Source: Oceanimonas doudoroffii (GTDB taxonomy: Bacteria; Pseudomonadota; Gammaproteobacteria; Enterobacterales; Aeromonadaceae). Taken from it: a DNA stretch of 64,000 nucleotides. Below, one piece after another: positions 62,629-64,000 of this stretch. Each line of letters begins with the position of its first letter. Position 1 is the stretch's first letter. Made by a program: the position numbers and the translations under genes. The notes beneath the pieces are model-generated. The model did not search any database. It was not told the DNA's origin and saw only the letters and a list, made by a program, of their open reading frames with translations. Location: positions 1,178,001 to 1,242,000 of the forward strand of contig NZ_NBIM01000001.1 in NCBI RefSeq assembly GCF_002242685.1, read 5' to 3'.

Positions 62629-64000
62629 ATGAACGCAGTATTGTCTCTTTCCGGCATTGAAAAGGCCTTTCCCGGCGTCAAGGCGCTGGATCAGGCCGGG
62701 CTCAATGTTTATGCGGGCCAGGTGATGGCCCTGATGGGTGAAAACGGCGCCGGCAAATCCACCCTGATGAAGGTGCTTACCGGCATCTATCAGGCCGACG
62801 CCGGCACCATTCACTACCGGGGCGAAGCGCGCCGTTTTAAAGGCCCGCGCGAGTCGCAACAGGCCGGCATTGGCATTATTCATCAGGAGCTGAACCTGTT
62901 GCCGGAGCTGACCATTGCCGAAAACATCTTTCTCGGTCAGGAGCCGGTCAACGCCTTTGGCAAAATCGACTGGCGCCGGCTTTATGCCGACGCCCAGGGC
63001 CTGCTCGACCGGCTGCAGATCAAGCACTCCCCCAAAACCCGGGTGGGCGATCTCAGCATTGGCGCCCAGCAGATGGTGGAGATCGCCAAGGCGCTGTCGT
63101 TCAACGCCGATGTCATCATCATGGACGAGCCCACCGACGCCCTCACCGATACCGAAACCCGTGCCCTGTTTCGCGTGATAGAGGAGCTGCGCCAGAGTGG
63201 TTGCGGCATCGTCTATATTTCCCACCGGCTGGCGGAGATCTTTGAGATCTGCGATCGCATCACCGTGCTGCGCGACGGCAAGTGGATTGGCGAGGAAGCG
63301 GTGGCCGACATCGACGAAGACCGCCTGATTGAGATGATGGTGGGTCGCCGCCTCGACGAGCAGTACCCTCGCCTGGCGGTGGACTCGGGCCCGGAAGTGC
63401 TGAAGGTGGAACACCTCGCCGGCGCCGGGGTCAAGGACGTTAGCTTTACCCTGAAGGAAGGGGAAATTCTCGGCTTCTCCGGACTGATGGGCGCCGGCCG
63501 CACCGAGCTGGCGCGCATTCTCTACGGCGCCGAGCCCCGCCACGCCGGCACGGTAACCCTGGCCGGCCAGCCCTATCACGCCAGGACGCCCCATCAGGGG
63601 CTGGACGCCGGCATTGCCTATATCTCCGAAGACCGCAAGGGCGACGGCCTGGTGCTGGGGCTGTCGGTGCTGGCCAACATGAGTCTGTCGGCCCTGGCCG
63701 AATTCAGCCGAGGCCCCCAGCTCAATCACGGCGCCGAACGCTCGGCGGTGGACGAATTTATTCGCCTGTTCAATATCAAGACCCCGACCCGGGAGCAGTT
63801 GATCGGCAACCTCTCCGGCGGCAACCAGCAAAAGGTGGCCATCGCCAAGGGGCTGATGACCAACCCCAAGGTGCTGATCCTGGACGAACCCACCCGGGGC
63901 GTGGATGTGGGCGCCAAGAAGGAAATTTACCAGCTGATCAACCGCTTCAAGCAGCAGGGCATGGCCATTTTGCTGCTGTCGTCCGACATGCCGGAAGTGC
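62629..64000 (+). CDS. rbsA: Ribose ABC transporter ATPase, cut by the window end
   Basis: Starts ATG 62629 ([20 protein letters not shown]) and is still open at the last base, giving 457 of about 500 residues. It is a double ATPase: the first cassette has Walker [13 protein letters not shown] and signature [15 protein letters not shown]; the second has a degenerate Walker A ([12 protein letters not shown]) and signature [15 protein letters not shown]. It powers ribose import with RbsC and RbsB, which should lie to the right. AGGTAACC precedes the start. Confidence 0.96.
   Translation, partial: MNAVLSLSGIEKAFPGVKALDQAGLNVYAGQVMALMGENGAGKSTLMKVLTGIYQADAGTIHYRGEARRFKGPRESQQAGIGIIHQELNLLPELTIAENIFLGQEPVNAFGKIDWRRLYADAQGLLDRLQIKHSPKTRVGDLSIGAQQMVEIAKALSFNADVIIMDEPTDALTDTETRALFRVIEELRQSGCGIVYISHRLAEIFEICDRITVLRDGKWIGEEAVADIDEDRLIEMMVGRRLDEQYPRLAVDSGPEVLKVEHLAGAGVKDVSFTLKEGEILGFSGLMGAGRTELARILYGAEPRHAGTVTLAGQPYHARTPHQGLDAGIAYISEDRKGDGLVLGLSVLANMSLSALAEFSRGPQLNHGAERSAVDEFIRLFNIKTPTREQLIGNLSGGNQQKVAIAKGLMTNPKVLILDEPTRGVDVGAKKEIYQLINRFKQQGMAILLLSSDMPEV

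Overview
The window is a GC-rich chromosomal segment (roughly 60% GC or more by eye) of a gammaproteobacterium. The housekeeping genes (cysS, ppiB, lpxH, dgkA, folD, miaE), the psp/ycjXF/sap block and the E. coli-like order of the paa genes all point there. An Aeromonadales marine genus of the Oceanimonas/Zobellella type is my best guess, but that is inference; I could not run a search. The segment is dominated by catabolism of small nitrogenous and aromatic compounds.

Region 1 (1-14.2 kb) carries transporters and creatine/creatinine breakdown. The left edge holds the end of a sodium:solute symporter, a 33-residue membrane protein and a DadA-like flavoprotein. On the minus strand follow a DASS anion transporter, a second sodium:solute symporter with its own 37-residue partner, and then a creatinine/creatine block: creatinase 1, BCCT transporter 1, an asparaginyl-tRNA synthetase, creatininase, BCCT transporter 2 and creatinase 2. 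The two creatinases differ at about five residues and share about 140 bp of upstream DNA. BCCT 1 and asnS are clearly richer in A+T than their surroundings. Expected flow: creatinine to creatine (creatininase), then creatine to sarcosine plus urea (creatinase). No sarcosine oxidase or urease is in the window, although an opine/hydroxyproline-oxidase-type complex lies at 57-60 kb.

Region 2 (14.3-18.6 kb) is housekeeping: dgkA, lpxH, ppiB and the divergent cysS, followed by two small lipoproteins.

Region 3 (18.6-39.6 kb) appears to be an aromatic-acid unit. A DcaP-like porin, a TRAP transporter (P, Q, M) and a lipoprotein of the penicillin-acylase family run up to a convergent terminator. Beyond it lies a complete phenylacetate system: paaY, paaX, paaABCDEFGHIJK, and divergent paaZ with PaaX-type operators in the shared promoter region. 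The juxtaposition suggests hydrolysis of phenylacetyl-type amides at the cell envelope, uptake of the acid, and its breakdown through phenylacetyl-CoA.

Region 4 (39.7-44.9 kb) has a potassium channel with a C-terminal zinc ribbon, folD and tRNA-Arg(TCT). Between tRNA-Arg and tRNA-His(GTG) sits a five-gene cluster of unknown role: two MdpB/tail-collar proteins, a DUF6916 protein, a GNAT acetyltransferase and a HEAGH-motif protein.

Region 5 (44.9-55.8 kb) is envelope stress and peptide transport. A yebE-like gene, ycjF, ycjX, pspC, pspB and pspA are transcribed leftward from a sigma-54 promoter; pspF is divergent and runs directly into sapABCDF.

Region 6 (55.8-64 kb) holds a third sodium:solute symporter, a three-subunit flavin/2Fe-2S amino-acid oxidase of the opine/D-hydroxyproline/HcnABC type with a divergent LysR regulator, miaE, and the start of a ribose operon (rbsD, rbsA cut by the window edge). 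I saw no insertion sequences, CRISPR arrays, rRNA genes or replication origin.
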